Positions 1 to 8,225 are shown, numbered from the stretch's first letter. The stretch is 64,000 bases of DNA from Jiangella ureilytica (GCF_004348545.1 NZ_SMKL01000005.1:62001-126000), one strand, 5' to 3'. A program made the numbers and translations. The notes: generated by a model from the sequence alone, not told the origin.

Positions 1-1
1 C

Positions 2-283
2 CGTGTCATGATCGCCGACGAGTGGCCCGCCGGCGGCGTGTACGCGCCGGACCCCGGCCGCACCGCGGTGTCGCTCGTCCTCACCGTCGACGACGTGGAC
101 GGCTTCTTCGAGCGGGCGGTCCGGGCCGGCGCCACCGTCGACCGGCCGGTCACCGACTCGCCGCACGGCCGCGGTGGCTGGCTCTACGACCCGTTCGGCC
201 ACCGCTGGCACATCACCTCGCCTGAGACGCTCACGAAGGACGAGCTGCGGCGCGCCGTCGGCGACGAGTACGTCATCGATTGA
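2..283 (+). CDS. VOC (glyoxalase/bleomycin resistance) family protein, 5' truncated
   Basis: The open frame enters from the left edge, so the true start lies outside the window. The visible 94 residues are the C-terminal half of a PhnB-like VOC protein. They contain the strand DDVDGFFERAVRAGATV, then the family ending YDPFGHRWHI, where a conserved position often supplies a metal ligand. VOC proteins bind small molecules or metals; the substrate cannot be read from sequence. The gene converges on the lipoprotein gene at 309-1091. Confidence 0.8.
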   Translation, partial: RVMIADEWPAGGVYAPDPGRTAVSLVLTVDDVDGFFERAVRAGATVDRPVTDSPHGRGGWLYDPFGHRWHITSPETLTKDELRRAVGDEYVID

Positions 284-308
284 CGGCGGCGTCGGCCTGC
301 GGTTCTCG

Positions 309-1091
309 TCAATACCCGGCCGCCAGCAGCGCCGCGTCGATGGCCCGCGCGGTGTCGAGCACGACCTCGCCGTCGCTGTCGAGGCTGGCCGCGACCGAGA
401 CGGAGATGTCGTCGCGGCGCCACGCGACCTGCACGTTCGACGGCGACCCCAGCGAGGCCCACGCCTCGGACCCGAGGTCGTCGATCGCGTGCGCGTCGCC
501 GCCGAGGAGGCTGTCGATGCCGACCCAGTCGTCGTAGCCGGAGACGCTGACGGCGATCTCGTGGCCGTTGGTGCCGGTCCAGGCGCAGGCCGGCCCGAAC
601 TCCGCCGGGTCGGACATGTCCTCGGGCGTCGGCCCGGCGCCGAGCACGGCGGTGATCGCCTCGACGCCGAGCGTGCAGGCGTCGATGGGCTGCGCGACGG
701 GATCGGCGGCCGGTGGGTCCTCGATGCCGCCGTCGCCGCCGGTTCCTCCGGTGCCGCCGTCGGTCCCGGCCGCCCCCGAGGCGTCACCGCCCTCGGCGGC
801 CGCTCCGGCCGCGTCACCACCGTCGGCGGCCGCTCCGGTCGCGTCGCCGCCCTCGGCGGGCTGGCCGGAATCGGCGGCGGGCGCCTCCTCGGGTGCCTCC
901 GCGGCGGCGGGGGTCTCGCCGGGCTCCGTGGGCGCGGCGCCGGGGTCGGCGGGCGTGGAGTCCCACGCGGGGGTCGCCGAGGAGTCGCCGGAGGCTTCGG
1001 CGGAGTCGTCGCCGCCGCATCCGGTCAGCGTGACGGCGGCCGCCACCATGAGGGCAGCCGCGACCGCGGACCGCTTGGACGAAGTGTTCAC
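309..1091 (-). CDS. Secreted lipoprotein with Gly/Ala/Asp repeat linker, DUF3558-like
   Basis: 260 residues, GTG start. A basic N-terminus and hydrophobic stretch end in the lipobox LTGC (Cys25), so the protein is predicted to be lipid-anchored outside the membrane. Residues about 30-130 are low complexity, with repeated GGDA(T/A/S)GAAA-type units. The folded part (about 135-260) has two cysteines in the contexts DACTLG and PACAWTG, a spacing resembling DUF3558 lipoproteins of actinomycetes. Function unknown. It is divergent from the VOC gene at 1214. Confidence 0.75.
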   Translation of the reverse strand: MNTSSKRSAVAAALMVAAAVTLTGCGGDDSAEASGDSSATPAWDSTPADPGAAPTEPGETPAAAEAPEEAPAADSGQPAEGGDATGAAADGGDAAGAAAEGGDASGAAGTDGGTGGTGGDGGIEDPPAADPVAQPIDACTLGVEAITAVLGAGPTPEDMSDPAEFGPACAWTGTNGHEIAVSVSGYDDWVGIDSLLGGDAHAIDDLGSEAWASLGSPSNVQVAWRRDDISVSVAASLDSDGEVVLDTARAIDAALLAAGY

Positions 1092-1213
1092 CTGCGGATA
1101 CCTCTCGTGAGCACGTCGAAGCAGGTCCTGACCCTAGCAACTGGCATGGCCGGATATCGATGGCGGATCGGGTAACGGTCCAGGAACAACGCCGTCGTCG
1201 AAAGGGCCGTGCG

Positions 1214-1591
1214 ATGTCCGATTCGCCCAGCTTCAGTCTGTCCGGGTTCGTCATCGGCGCTCCGGATCCCCGGGAACTGGCCGACTTCTACCGGCGTCTG
1301 CTCGGCTGGCAGGTCCGCGACGACGCACCGGAGTGGGTGGTGCTGCGCAGCCCGGCGGTCGGCCCGACCCTCGCCTTCCAGCGGGAGAAGCGATTCCGGC
1401 CCCCGGTCTGGCCGGCCGACGGCGACCATCAGCAGATGCTCATGCACCTCGACATCGAGGTCGACGACCTCGAGGCGGCCGTGAACCACGCCGTCGACTG
1501 CGGCGCCCGGGTGGCGGGCTTCCAGCCCCAGGCCCACGTCCGCGTCTGTCTCGACCCCGTCGGCCACCCGTTCTGCCTCTACGTCGGCTGA
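1214..1591 (+). CDS. VOC family protein
   Basis: 125 residues. The ATG at 1214 is chosen because AAAGGG (1201-1206) sits 7 nt upstream; an in-frame upstream start at 1160 would add an arginine-rich stretch with no family likeness. A single VOC domain fills the protein: APDPRELADFYRRLLGW, a middle MHLDIEVDDLEAAV strand and a terminal PVGHPFCLY. This resembles the glyoxalase-like domain of many actinobacterial paralogues with unassigned substrates. A strong hairpin follows at 1613. Confidence 0.82.
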   Translation: MSDSPSFSLSGFVIGAPDPRELADFYRRLLGWQVRDDAPEWVVLRSPAVGPTLAFQREKRFRPPVWPADGDHQQMLMHLDIEVDDLEAAVNHAVDCGARVAGFQPQAHVRVCLDPVGHPFCLYVG

Positions 1592-1612
1592 CACGCGGCC
1601 CGGGGACGACTC

Positions 1613-1640
1613 AGGGCCGGTCCTGGTCAGGACCGGCCCT
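1613..1640. terminator. Bidirectional terminator-like hairpin
   Basis: A perfect 12-bp stem (AGGGCCGGTCCT pairing with AGGACCGGCCCT) closes a 4-nt loop, between the end of the VOC gene and the 3' end of the convergent tRNA-Ser. There is no clear U-tract on either strand, as is common for actinomycete terminators. Confidence 0.7.
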
Positions 1641-1660
1641 CAGTGTTCGTGCTGGCGGTG

Positions 1661-1751
1661 CGGAGGCGGCGGGATTTGAACCCGCGAGAGGGTGTGAGCC
1701 CTCAACCCGCTTAGCAGGCGGGCGCCATAAACCGGGCTAGGCGACGCCTCC
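1661..1751 (-). tRNA. tRNA-Ser (anticodon GCT)
   Basis: On the minus strand the acceptor GGAGGCG (5' end at 1751) pairs with CGCCTCC (1662-1668), followed by discriminator G. The anticodon stem CCCGC/GCGGG closes loop CTGCTAA, giving anticodon GCT, which reads AGC/AGU serine codons. A long variable arm (GAGGG...CCCTC) and T-arm GGTTCAAATCC are present, as expected for a class II tRNA of about 91 nt. CCA is not encoded. Confidence 0.95.
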
Positions 1752-1821
1752 TTCGCCCGGATGCAAGACCGGGCGACGCAAGGCTACCGTTCCAGCGCCG
1801 GAGACGGCAAAGTCAGGTGGT

Positions 1822-2475
1822 GTGAGACCTGGCGCACGACTCTGGCGCGACCGCCGCGACGCTGGCGAGCAGCTCGGCGCGGCGGTCCAGGAGCAGCTCG
1901 GCGACGTCGAGGACGTGCTGGTGCTGGGGCTGCCGCGCGGCGGCGTGGCCGTCGCGGCGGTGGTGGCCGGCGCCGTCGGCGGGGAGCTGGACGTGCTCGT
2001 GGTGCGGAAAGTGGGCGTGCCCTGGCAGCCGGAGCTCGCGTTCGGCGCCGTCACGGCGTCGGGGCACCGGGTCGTCAACGGCGAGGTCGCCCGCCGCATC
2101 CGTCTGGAGCCCGCCGAGGTCGAGGGCGCCTTCCGCCGCGCACAGGCCGCCGCCGAGGACCGGGAGCGGCTGCTGCGCGGCGACCGGCCGCCGCTGCGTC
2201 TCGCCGCCAGGACCGTCGTCCTGGTCGACGACGGCATTGCGACCGGCGCGACGATCCGGGCGGCGGCGGAGCTGCTGGCATCGGCCGTGCCCGGGCCGGG
2301 CCGGGTCGTCGTCGCCGTGCCGGTGGGACCGAGCGACACCGTCGAGGACCTGGCCGGCGTCGTCGACGCCGTCGTGGTGCTGCGGATCCCGCCGACGTTC
2401 AACGCGGTGGGCGAGTGGTACGAGGACTTCACCCAAGTCGACGACGCCGACGTCAGGGCACTCCTGAACCGGTGA
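1822..2475 (+). CDS. Phosphoribosyltransferase-domain protein
   Basis: 217 residues, GTG start. A type I phosphoribosyltransferase fold is indicated by the loop LGLPRGG (35-41), the VRKVGVPW strand (61-68) and the PRPP-binding motif VVLVDDGIATGAT (132-144). Homologues of this size are common in actinomycetes as stand-alone proteins outside purine and pyrimidine pathways, and their acceptor base is unknown. It stands alone between tRNA-Ser and the LCP gene. Confidence 0.8.
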   Translation: MRPGARLWRDRRDAGEQLGAAVQEQLGDVEDVLVLGLPRGGVAVAAVVAGAVGGELDVLVVRKVGVPWQPELAFGAVTASGHRVVNGEVARRIRLEPAEVEGAFRRAQAAAEDRERLLRGDRPPLRLAARTVVLVDDGIATGATIRAAAELLASAVPGPGRVVVAVPVGPSDTVEDLAGVVDAVVVLRIPPTFNAVGEWYEDFTQVDDADVRALLNR

Positions 2476-2644
2476 TCGTGGTCACGTCGGCAACTCATCG
2501 GTGGGTTCGAGCGTCTTGTTACAGAGACGGTGACACGGACGTCCGGGCCGGGCCACGGCTCGGTGTGACTATCCTGGCTTCGGCGAACAGAGCGGATCAT
2601 GAGTGCTGACGACCCGCGCGAGCGCAAGGAGGGGTGACCGGCAG

Positions 2645-4258
2645 GTGGCGCGTGCACGACGAGCTCAAGGTGCTCGACGCGCTCGATTGCAGTCGCGCCG
2701 GCAGCAGCGCAACCAGCGCTACGGCCGGTTCATCGGCCTCACCGCACTTGGCTCGCTGATCCCCGGTACCGGCCTCATCGCCGCCGGTAAGCGCCGTGCG
2801 GGCACGACGGTCCTCGTCGTCCTGGCCGCGCTCGCCATCGTCGGGCTGGCCGTGCTGGTGCTCGTCCCGACGTCCGAGCTGATGTCGTACGGCGGCGACC
2901 GGCAGATGATGCTGATCGTCGGCACGCTGCTCGCGGCCGGCGCGCTCGCCTGGCTGCTCATCGCGCTCGGGTCGCACCGGTCGCTCGAGCCGGACGGGCT
3001 GTCCACCGGCAAGCGGTTCGCCGGCGCCCTCGTCGTCATCCTCTGTGCGTCGGTCGTCGTCGCGCCCATGGCCCTGGGCTCGCGGTACGCCTTCACGCAG
3101 CGCGAGCTGGTGGGCAACCTCGCGTCGTCCGGCGGCAGCAACACGACGCCGCAGGTCGACGTGTCCGATCCGTGGGCCGACAAGCCGCGGCTGAACGTCC
3201 TGTTCCTGGGCGGCGACGCCGGCGAGGGCCGCACCGGGCTGCGTCCGGACACCCAGATCCTCGCCAGCATCGACACCGAGACCGGCGCGACGACGATGAT
3301 CTCGCTGCCACGCAACCTGTCGCAGATCCCGTTCCCCGAGGGCACCCCGCTGGCCGAGGCCTACCCCGACGGCTTCACCGGCGGCGGCGACCCGCTCGAG
3401 TGGATGCTCAACGCCGTCTACGCCAACGTCCCGCGCGACCACCCCGAGGTGTTCGAGGGGGTCGGCGACCCCGGCGCCGACGCCACCAAGTGGGCCGTCG
3501 AGGGCGCCCTCGGCGTCGAGGTCGACTACTTCATCATGGTCGACCTCAACGGGTTCGAGGCGGTCGTCGACGCGCTCGGCGGCATCACGGTCGATGTGCC
3601 GCGCGACATCCCGTGGGGCAACAAGAGCCTCCCCGACGGCAGCTGCACGCAGGCCAACGGCTACATCGAAGAGGGCGAGGACCAGCACCTCGACGGCTTC
3701 TACGCGCTCTGGTTCGCCCGCTCGCGCTGTGGCAGCGACGACTACGAGCGCATGGAGCGGCAGCGCTGCGTCATGAACGCCATCGTCGACAAGGTCGACC
3801 CCGCCACGCTGCTCGCGCAGTACCAGAGCCTCGCGACGGCGGCCGGCGACATCATCACCTCCGACGTGCCGGCGGAGCTGTTCCCTGAGCTGATCAAGCT
3901 CATGGTGAAGGTCCGCTCGCAGCCGCTCGAGAGTCTCACCCTCGACAACGACTTCTTCGGCAGCATGGGCACCACGTCCAGCGACCCCGACTACGACCAG
4001 CTGCACGCGCGCATCGCCGAGATCCTCTCCGACTCCGCCGAGACCCCGCCGGCTGACGCGACCACGCCGCCCGGCGACACCACCGAGGCGACCGGCCAGT
4101 CCGCCGACAACGCCGAGAGCGACCGAACCGCCTCGATCGAGCGGGCGTCCGGCAGCACCGAGGAGCCCGAGAACGACGGCGGCAGCGGCGAGCCCGAGGA
4201 CGGCGAGACCGACGAGCCCGCCGCCGACGAGCCGGTCGACGCCGGCGCCGTCTGCTGA
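2645..4258 (+). CDS. LytR-CpsA-Psr (LCP) family cell-wall ligase
   Basis: 537 residues from the GTG at 2645, which lies 12 nt after AAGGAGG (2626-2632); a further start at 2603 would add 14 residues. A basic cytoplasmic N-terminus is followed by about four hydrophobic segments, then the extracellular LCP domain: LNVLFLGGDAGEGRTGLRPD, the ISLPRN strand, DYFIMVDLNGFEAVVDALGG and a conserved FARSR segment. LCP proteins transfer lipid-linked teichoic acids, arabinogalactan or capsular glycans onto peptidoglycan. The C-terminal 80 residues are a disordered Glu/Asp/Pro/Thr tail. The multi-pass N-terminus is more elaborate than the single anchor of most LCP proteins. Confidence 0.85.
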   Translation: MARARRAQGARRARLQSRRQQRNQRYGRFIGLTALGSLIPGTGLIAAGKRRAGTTVLVVLAALAIVGLAVLVLVPTSELMSYGGDRQMMLIVGTLLAAGALAWLLIALGSHRSLEPDGLSTGKRFAGALVVILCASVVVAPMALGSRYAFTQRELVGNLASSGGSNTTPQVDVSDPWADKPRLNVLFLGGDAGEGRTGLRPDTQILASIDTETGATTMISLPRNLSQIPFPEGTPLAEAYPDGFTGGGDPLEWMLNAVYANVPRDHPEVFEGVGDPGADATKWAVEGALGVEVDYFIMVDLNGFEAVVDALGGITVDVPRDIPWGNKSLPDGSCTQANGYIEEGEDQHLDGFYALWFARSRCGSDDYERMERQRCVMNAIVDKVDPATLLAQYQSLATAAGDIITSDVPAELFPELIKLMVKVRSQPLESLTLDNDFFGSMGTTSSDPDYDQLHARIAEILSDSAETPPADATTPPGDTTEATGQSADNAESDRTASIERASGSTEEPENDGGSGEPEDGETDEPAADEPVDAGAVC

Positions 4259-4263
4259 CCGGC

Positions 4264-5256
4264 CTACTCGTACAGCACGTAGTCCGGCGTGGGCACCAGC
4301 GCCAGCACCTGGGCGGGCGTCATCAGCGGGCCCATCTCGGTGTCCTCGTCGAAGAACAGCTTGAAGCCGGGCGCGACGTGCGGCGGCTTCGTCGCCATGA
4401 GCGTGGTCCAGGTCTGCTCCTTGCTGCCCTGGTCGCCGATGCCGTCGACGCTCTTGATCGGCAGGACGCCCGGGTGCGGCAGCAGTGCGGCCTCGTTCTC
4501 GACCACTGACGCGTGCACCTGGTGGAACACCATGACCTTCTCGGGCAGGTCGTGCTCCTGCACCAGCGCCGACAGGTAGGCGGCGACGGAGTCCAGCTCC
4601 GCGCCGGTGGTGCTGCCGTAGACGTCGCCGGGCACCTCGCCCGGGCCTACGGCCCACTCCGGATCCAGCGCCAGCCCGACGTCGGGCTCGAGCAGCCAGC
4701 GCTCCAGCCGCGTGACCTCGGGGAGGAAGTCGGCGCGGCCGGGCTGGATGTTGAGCAGCAGCAGGGCGCCGTGGCGGCGGGCGGCCGCGAGGTATGCCGC
4801 GATGACGTCGTCGGGCTCGTGGGTGCGGTACAGCCCGTCGGCCGCCGGCGACCCGTGCGCCACGACGGTGATCAGCTCGAAGACGGGCAGCACGGTGCGG
4901 CCGTCGACGGCGTACTCGGCGGCCAGCGCGGCGATCTGCGCGGTCGCGGCGTCCAGCGCCTCCGGCTCGAGCCGCCCGAACGCCGGCGACCGCCCGCCCG
5001 CGAACCCGACCAGCCGGTGATCGGGCAGGATCGTCGTCCCGCCGCCAGGCAGGGTGGCCGACGGCGACGGCGACGGTGTCGGGCCGGGGGTGGGCGTCGG
5101 CGTGGGGCTCGGTGACGGCGTCGCCTCGGGTGATGCCGACGACGGGGCGGCGGACCACGGTGTGGGCGTGCGTGCGGAGTCCGGGACGCCGGCGCCCCCG
5201 GCACACCCGGCCGCCGTGAGGACGGCCGCCGTCAGCAGGACGAGAGATCTACGCAC
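4264..5256 (-). CDS. Lipoprotein with Pro/Ser/Thr linker and barrel-like C-terminal domain
   Basis: 330 residues. The signal peptide ends in the lipobox TAAGC (Cys18). Residues about 24-72 are a PSPTPTP-rich wall-spanning linker. The domain from about 75 to 330 alternates strands and helices (LLLLNIQPGRADF, VGLALDPEWAVG, KVMVFHQVH, GFKLFFDED) in a way that suggests a TIM barrel, with acidic residues near strand ends as in glycoside hydrolases, but I recognise no family. It converges tail to tail with the LCP gene (5 bp gap), so an envelope role is plausible but unproven. Confidence 0.7.
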   Translation of the reverse strand: MRRSLVLLTAAVLTAAGCAGGAGVPDSARTPTPWSAAPSSASPEATPSPSPTPTPTPGPTPSPSPSATLPGGGTTILPDHRLVGFAGGRSPAFGRLEPEALDAATAQIAALAAEYAVDGRTVLPVFELITVVAHGSPAADGLYRTHEPDDVIAAYLAAARRHGALLLLNIQPGRADFLPEVTRLERWLLEPDVGLALDPEWAVGPGEVPGDVYGSTTGAELDSVAAYLSALVQEHDLPEKVMVFHQVHASVVENEAALLPHPGVLPIKSVDGIGDQGSKEQTWTTLMATKPPHVAPGFKLFFDEDTEMGPLMTPAQVLALVPTPDYVLYE

Positions 5257-5296
5257 TCATGGCAGTGTGCCCGGTATGTCCGGGCGGCATGCGGCC

Positions 5297-5773
5297 TCAG
5301 CCCAGATCGTCGTGACCGGACAGCGGCCGGTAGCCGCGGTCGCGGTTGAGCCGCCCGCGCAGCTCGCGCGCCAGCGCCCGCGGCTCGACGTCGATCGACG
5401 CGGTGCGGATGAGGCTCTGCCGGCCGCCGGAGAGGTCGACCGAGACGATCGCGCCGTCGGTCTGCACCTTGCGGACGTCGCGCCAGGGCACCCGCCGGCC
5501 GACGCCGAACCCCGTCGCGTTCACGAAGCCGTCGTCGTCGAGCACCAGCCGGGTGCCGCGGCCGAACACCCGCAGCACGCCGACCACCAGGATGACCAGC
5601 GCCACCACGGCGGCCAGCCCGAGCAGGACGAGCAGCGTGCCGCGCAGCCAGCCCGCGAGGTCGACCGACAGCACCACCGTCAGCGCGACGACGACCAGCC
5701 CGAGACCGGCGGCGCCCACCCCGACGCCGCGGACCGCGAGCTGGGCCGGTGGACCGTAGACCGTGCGAGTCAC
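5297..5773 (-). CDS. Membrane protein with bacterial PH domain
   Basis: 158 residues, GTG start. Two transmembrane helices (about 20-40 and 44-65, rich in Val/Leu/Ala) are followed by a PH-like segment beginning TRLVLDDDGFVNATGFG and continuing VPWRDVRKVQTDGA. This layout matches the small PH-domain membrane proteins common in actinobacteria, whose role is not established. The C-terminus ends with an Arg-rich segment and an acidic tail. Confidence 0.72.
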   Translation of the reverse strand: MTRTVYGPPAQLAVRGVGVGAAGLGLVVVALTVVLSVDLAGWLRGTLLVLLGLAAVVALVILVVGVLRVFGRGTRLVLDDDGFVNATGFGVGRRVPWRDVRKVQTDGAIVSVDLSGGRQSLIRTASIDVEPRALARELRGRLNRDRGYRPLSGHDDLG

Positions 5774-5817
5774 GCCGACAGTGTGACACGCGAGTGCAGG
5801 TCAGCCCATGTGCGGGG

Positions 5818-5994
5818 TCAGGCCGTGGAGGCCAGCCGGGCCCGGTTCTCGGCGATGATCCGGCAGAGCGGGCACAGGTCGAGCCCGTGCCGGCGGGTCC
5901 AGCCGGAGAGGGTCGCGCGAGCGTGGTGCGGCGTCGAACCCACGGTACCCAAGTCGCCGCATTGGTCGCAGACGATGGCCACCTGTGCGCTCAT
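5818..5994 (-). CDS. Small protein with two CxxC motifs
   Basis: 58 residues. The ATG at 5994 is preceded by GAGGAG about 5 nt upstream. CDQC (residues 9-12) and CPLC (41-44) form a four-cysteine pair of the kind that binds zinc, with a His-His pair between them. No other domain is visible. It may be a small zinc-ribbon protein; function unknown. A larger reading in the same frame from 6597 is discarded because it runs through the tRNA-Ser gene. Confidence 0.6.
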   Translation of the reverse strand: MSAQVAIVCDQCGDLGTVGSTPHHARATLSGWTRRHGLDLCPLCRIIAENRARLASTA

Positions 5995-6246
5995 GGTGCT
6001 CCTCGCTGTCTGTTCGTGCGCCGCCCCCGCGGCGCGTTCCCACCCTGTGTCAAGGATGCCTGACCGATAGTGATGTGGCTTGCAAACTCGCCGGACATCG
6101 CGACCGAACGCATCCGTGACCTGCTGCCAGGCTAGCGAGAAGACCACCGCGAGGTGGTGGAAATCGATCAATCGGCCACGTTGACGGCATTGACGGCATC
6201 GACCAGTGCGCTGTGGTGTCCGGGCCGGCTGATCCAGTGCTGTTGG

Positions 6247-6339
6247 CGGAGGGCATGGGATTCGAACCCATGAGGACGGAGAGGGCCCCGCCCTAGAACT
6301 TTTCAAGAGTTCCCCGTTCGGCCACTCCGGCAGCCCTCC
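6247..6339 (-). tRNA. tRNA-Ser (anticodon TGA)
   Basis: On the minus strand the acceptor GGAGGGC (5' end 6339) pairs with GCCCTCC (6248-6254), discriminator G. CCA is encoded next (6244-6246). The anticodon stem GAACT/AGTTC closes CTTGAAA, giving anticodon TGA for UCN serine codons. The long variable arm and T-arm GGTTCGAATCC fit a class II tRNA. Confidence 0.95.
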
Positions 6340-6385
6340 AGGCAGTGCAAGTGTGCCATGCCCCGCCTGTGGCAGCATCGAGCCG

Positions 6386-7144
6386 GTGAGAGAGGGCGAG
6401 ACGCCGCTGCCGGGCGGCCGGGTCGGCGGCGCGGTCCGCGTCGGCGACACCGTGCGGCGCCCGGCGGGACCGTGGACGCCCGCGGTGCACGCCCTGCTCG
6501 GCCACCTGCGCTCGGCCGGCCTCGACGGCGTCCCCGAGCCCCTCGGCCTCGACGAGCAGGGCCGCGAGATCCTGACGCTCGTCCCCGGCCGCACCATCGC
6601 CCGCGACGAGGTCGTCTCCGATGCCCTGCTGGCCGACGGTGTCCGCTGGCTGCGCCGCTACCACGACGTCGTCGCCGGGTACCGGCCCGCCGGCGAGGTG
6701 CAGTGGCGGCACGGACGGCGCGCGCTCCGCCCCGGCGAGCTCGTCTGCCACAACGACCCCGCCGCCTACAACTGGATCGCCGGCGGCGACCGCGTGGTCG
6801 GCGTGGTCGACTGGGACATGGCAGGTCCCGGAGTCCCCCTCGATGACCTCGCCTTCGTCGCCTGGATGTCGCTCCCGCTGCGCGTCGCCGCTCCCAGCGC
6901 TGTGGTCGCCGCCCGGCTGCGGCTGATGGCGTCCGCATACGGCGACGTCGACCCGGTGCGGCTTCTCGATCACGTCCGTGCGCGGATGACGATGGCGGCT
7001 GACCGGATCGAGGCCGGCCAACGCCGTGGGGATCCCGGACTGCTGAACCTCGCCGCCGTCGGCGAGCCCGGGCGGACGCGCGCCGCCCTCGCTGCTCTCG
7101 AGGACCGCGTTCCCGCGATCAGGGACGAGTTGGGTCGCTGCTGA
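6386..7144 (+). CDS. Aminoglycoside phosphotransferase-fold kinase
   Basis: 252 residues from the GTG at 6386, preferred over an ATG at 6353 that would crowd the divergent tRNA promoter. The catalytic loop is VCHNDPAAYNW (HND about 122-124) and the metal-binding motif is VVDWDMAGPG (142-149), both typical of the APH/choline-kinase fold. Many such actinomycete proteins phosphorylate unknown small molecules, and resistance should not be assumed. It is monocistronic, converging on the rhodanese gene across a structured inverted repeat. Confidence 0.8.
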   Translation: MREGETPLPGGRVGGAVRVGDTVRRPAGPWTPAVHALLGHLRSAGLDGVPEPLGLDEQGREILTLVPGRTIARDEVVSDALLADGVRWLRRYHDVVAGYRPAGEVQWRHGRRALRPGELVCHNDPAAYNWIAGGDRVVGVVDWDMAGPGVPLDDLAFVAWMSLPLRVAAPSAVVAARLRLMASAYGDVDPVRLLDHVRARMTMAADRIEAGQRRGDPGLLNLAAVGEPGRTRAALAALEDRVPAIRDELGRC

Positions 7145-7151
7145 GGGTGGG

Positions 7152-7253
7152 GCGGGGACGCCGGCGGTTCGCTGCGCCGGCTCTGCGACCAACCAAGGTG
7201 TACAGCCGGCGCGGCCACTTTAGGCCGGCTCCGCGAACCGCCGGCGTCCCCGC
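7152..7253. repeat. 102-bp inverted repeat with nested hairpins
   Basis: Perfect 21-bp outer arms (7152-7172 and 7233-7253) enclose 60 nt. Inside, GCGCCGGCT (7174-7182) pairs with AGCCGGCGC (7204-7212), and CGGCC (7212-7216) can pair with GGCCG (7223-7227), so a branched structure is possible. It lies between convergent gene ends, where it could act as a terminator. The long perfect arms also resemble a REP- or MITE-like element. It is not repeated in this window. Confidence 0.75.
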
Positions 7254-7297
7254 GGTCTGGTTGCGTCGCGTTGTCGGCTTTCTGTGCGAGCTTGCCG

Positions 7298-8125
7298 TCA
7301 GCCGGTGGCGGCGGGGCGCGATTCGTCGGCGGACCATTGGGACCAGGAGCCGGGGTAGAGGGTCGCATCGATGCCGGCGACGGCGAGCGCGGCCAGTTCG
7401 TGGGCCGCCGTCACGCCGGAGCCGCAGTAGACGCCGACCGGGCGGGTGCCGTCGACGCCGAGGGCGGCGAAGCGGGCGCGGAGGTCGCCCGCCGGCAGGA
7501 AGCGGCCCGCCGGGTCGAGGTTGTCCGCCGTCGGGGCGCTGAGCGCGCCGGGGATGTGGCCCGCGCGCGGGTCGACCGGTTCCACCTCGCCGCGGAACCT
7601 CTCGGCCGCACGGGCGTCGAGGAGGACGCCGTCGGCCGGCAGCGCGGCGGCATCGTCGGCGGACAGTGTGGCCAGTGCGCCGGGGCGCAGCGTCACGTCG
7701 CCCGTCGGCGGCGTCACCGAGCCGGACTCCAGTGCGCCGCCCGCGGTCGTCCAAGCGCTCAGGCCGCCGTCGAGCAGCCGCACGTCGGAGAGGCCGGCCC
7801 AGCGCAGCAGCCACCAGGCGCGTGCCGCGGACATGCCGCCGAGGTCGTCGTACACGACGACGGTGTCGCCGTCGCGCACGCCCCACCGCCGGGCCGCTCT
7901 CTGCAGCACCGCGACGTCGGGCAGCGGGTGGCGTCCGTCGGCCGGTGACGGCGGCGCGGACAGCTCGGTCTCGAGGTCGGCGTAGACCGCGCCGGGCAGG
8001 TGGCCGGCCAGGTAATGGTCGTGGCCGTGCGGATCGCCGAGCTTCCAGCGGACGTCGAGCAGCACGGTGCGCTCCCCCGAGGCCATGCGCTCGCCGAGCT
8101 CCTCGGTGTCGATCAGCACGCTCAT
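7298..8125 (-). CDS. Two-domain rhodanese sulfurtransferase
   Basis: 275 residues from the ATG at 8125; the further upstream in-frame start overlaps the palindrome region and is rejected. Two tandem rhodanese domains are visible. The N-terminal inactive domain has LLDVRWKLGDPHG and HLPGAVYADLE. The C-terminal catalytic domain carries VYCGSGVTAAH with Cys234 as the persulfide-forming residue. The closing GSWSQW is typical of thiosulfate/3-mercaptopyruvate sulfurtransferases. Its promoter region is shared with the ArsR operon. Confidence 0.9.
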   Translation of the reverse strand: MSVLIDTEELGERMASGERTVLLDVRWKLGDPHGHDHYLAGHLPGAVYADLETELSAPPSPADGRHPLPDVAVLQRAARRWGVRDGDTVVVYDDLGGMSAARAWWLLRWAGLSDVRLLDGGLSAWTTAGGALESGSVTPPTGDVTLRPGALATLSADDAAALPADGVLLDARAAERFRGEVEPVDPRAGHIPGALSAPTADNLDPAGRFLPAGDLRARFAALGVDGTRPVGVYCGSGVTAAHELAALAVAGIDATLYPGSWSQWSADESRPAATG

Positions 8126-8152
8126 GCCGAGCACGCTAGTCCACACCCACCC

Positions 8153-8201
8153 GCAACCCGCGGGTTGCGCCAAGGATCGTCATGTGCAACCCTGGGGTTG
8201 C
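8153..8201. promoter_or_regulatory. Pair of operator palindromes between rhodanese and the SRPBCC-ArsR operon
   Basis: GCAACCC-CG-GGGTTGC... style sites occur twice with the same 7-bp arms: 8153-8168 (read as one continuous palindrome) and 8186-8201 (arms GCAACCC/GGGTTGC around TG). Their centres are 33 bp apart, close to three helical turns. The sites sit upstream of both divergent transcription units and are the natural target of the ArsR-family repressor encoded at 8666. Confidence 0.75.
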
Positions 8202-8225
8202 TCTAGTGAAGGGATCGAAGCCACC

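Noticed and set aside
640-880. Short tandem GGDA-type repeats in the lipoprotein gene as a possible CRISPR or minisatellite
   Set aside because: The repeats are in frame, vary in sequence and encode a flexible linker; there are no uniform spacers.
2597-5206. Very long antisense open frames opposite clear genes, here and at 9879-12140, 13507-15876, 30321-33554 and 35088-38891
   Set aside because: In GC-rich DNA the frames opposite real genes stay open by codon bias. These translations are Arg/Gly/His-rich, show no domains and conflict with well-supported genes.
6386-7144. Aminoglycoside resistance gene
   Set aside because: The fold is shared by many metabolic kinases; nothing in the sequence or context indicates antibiotic modification.
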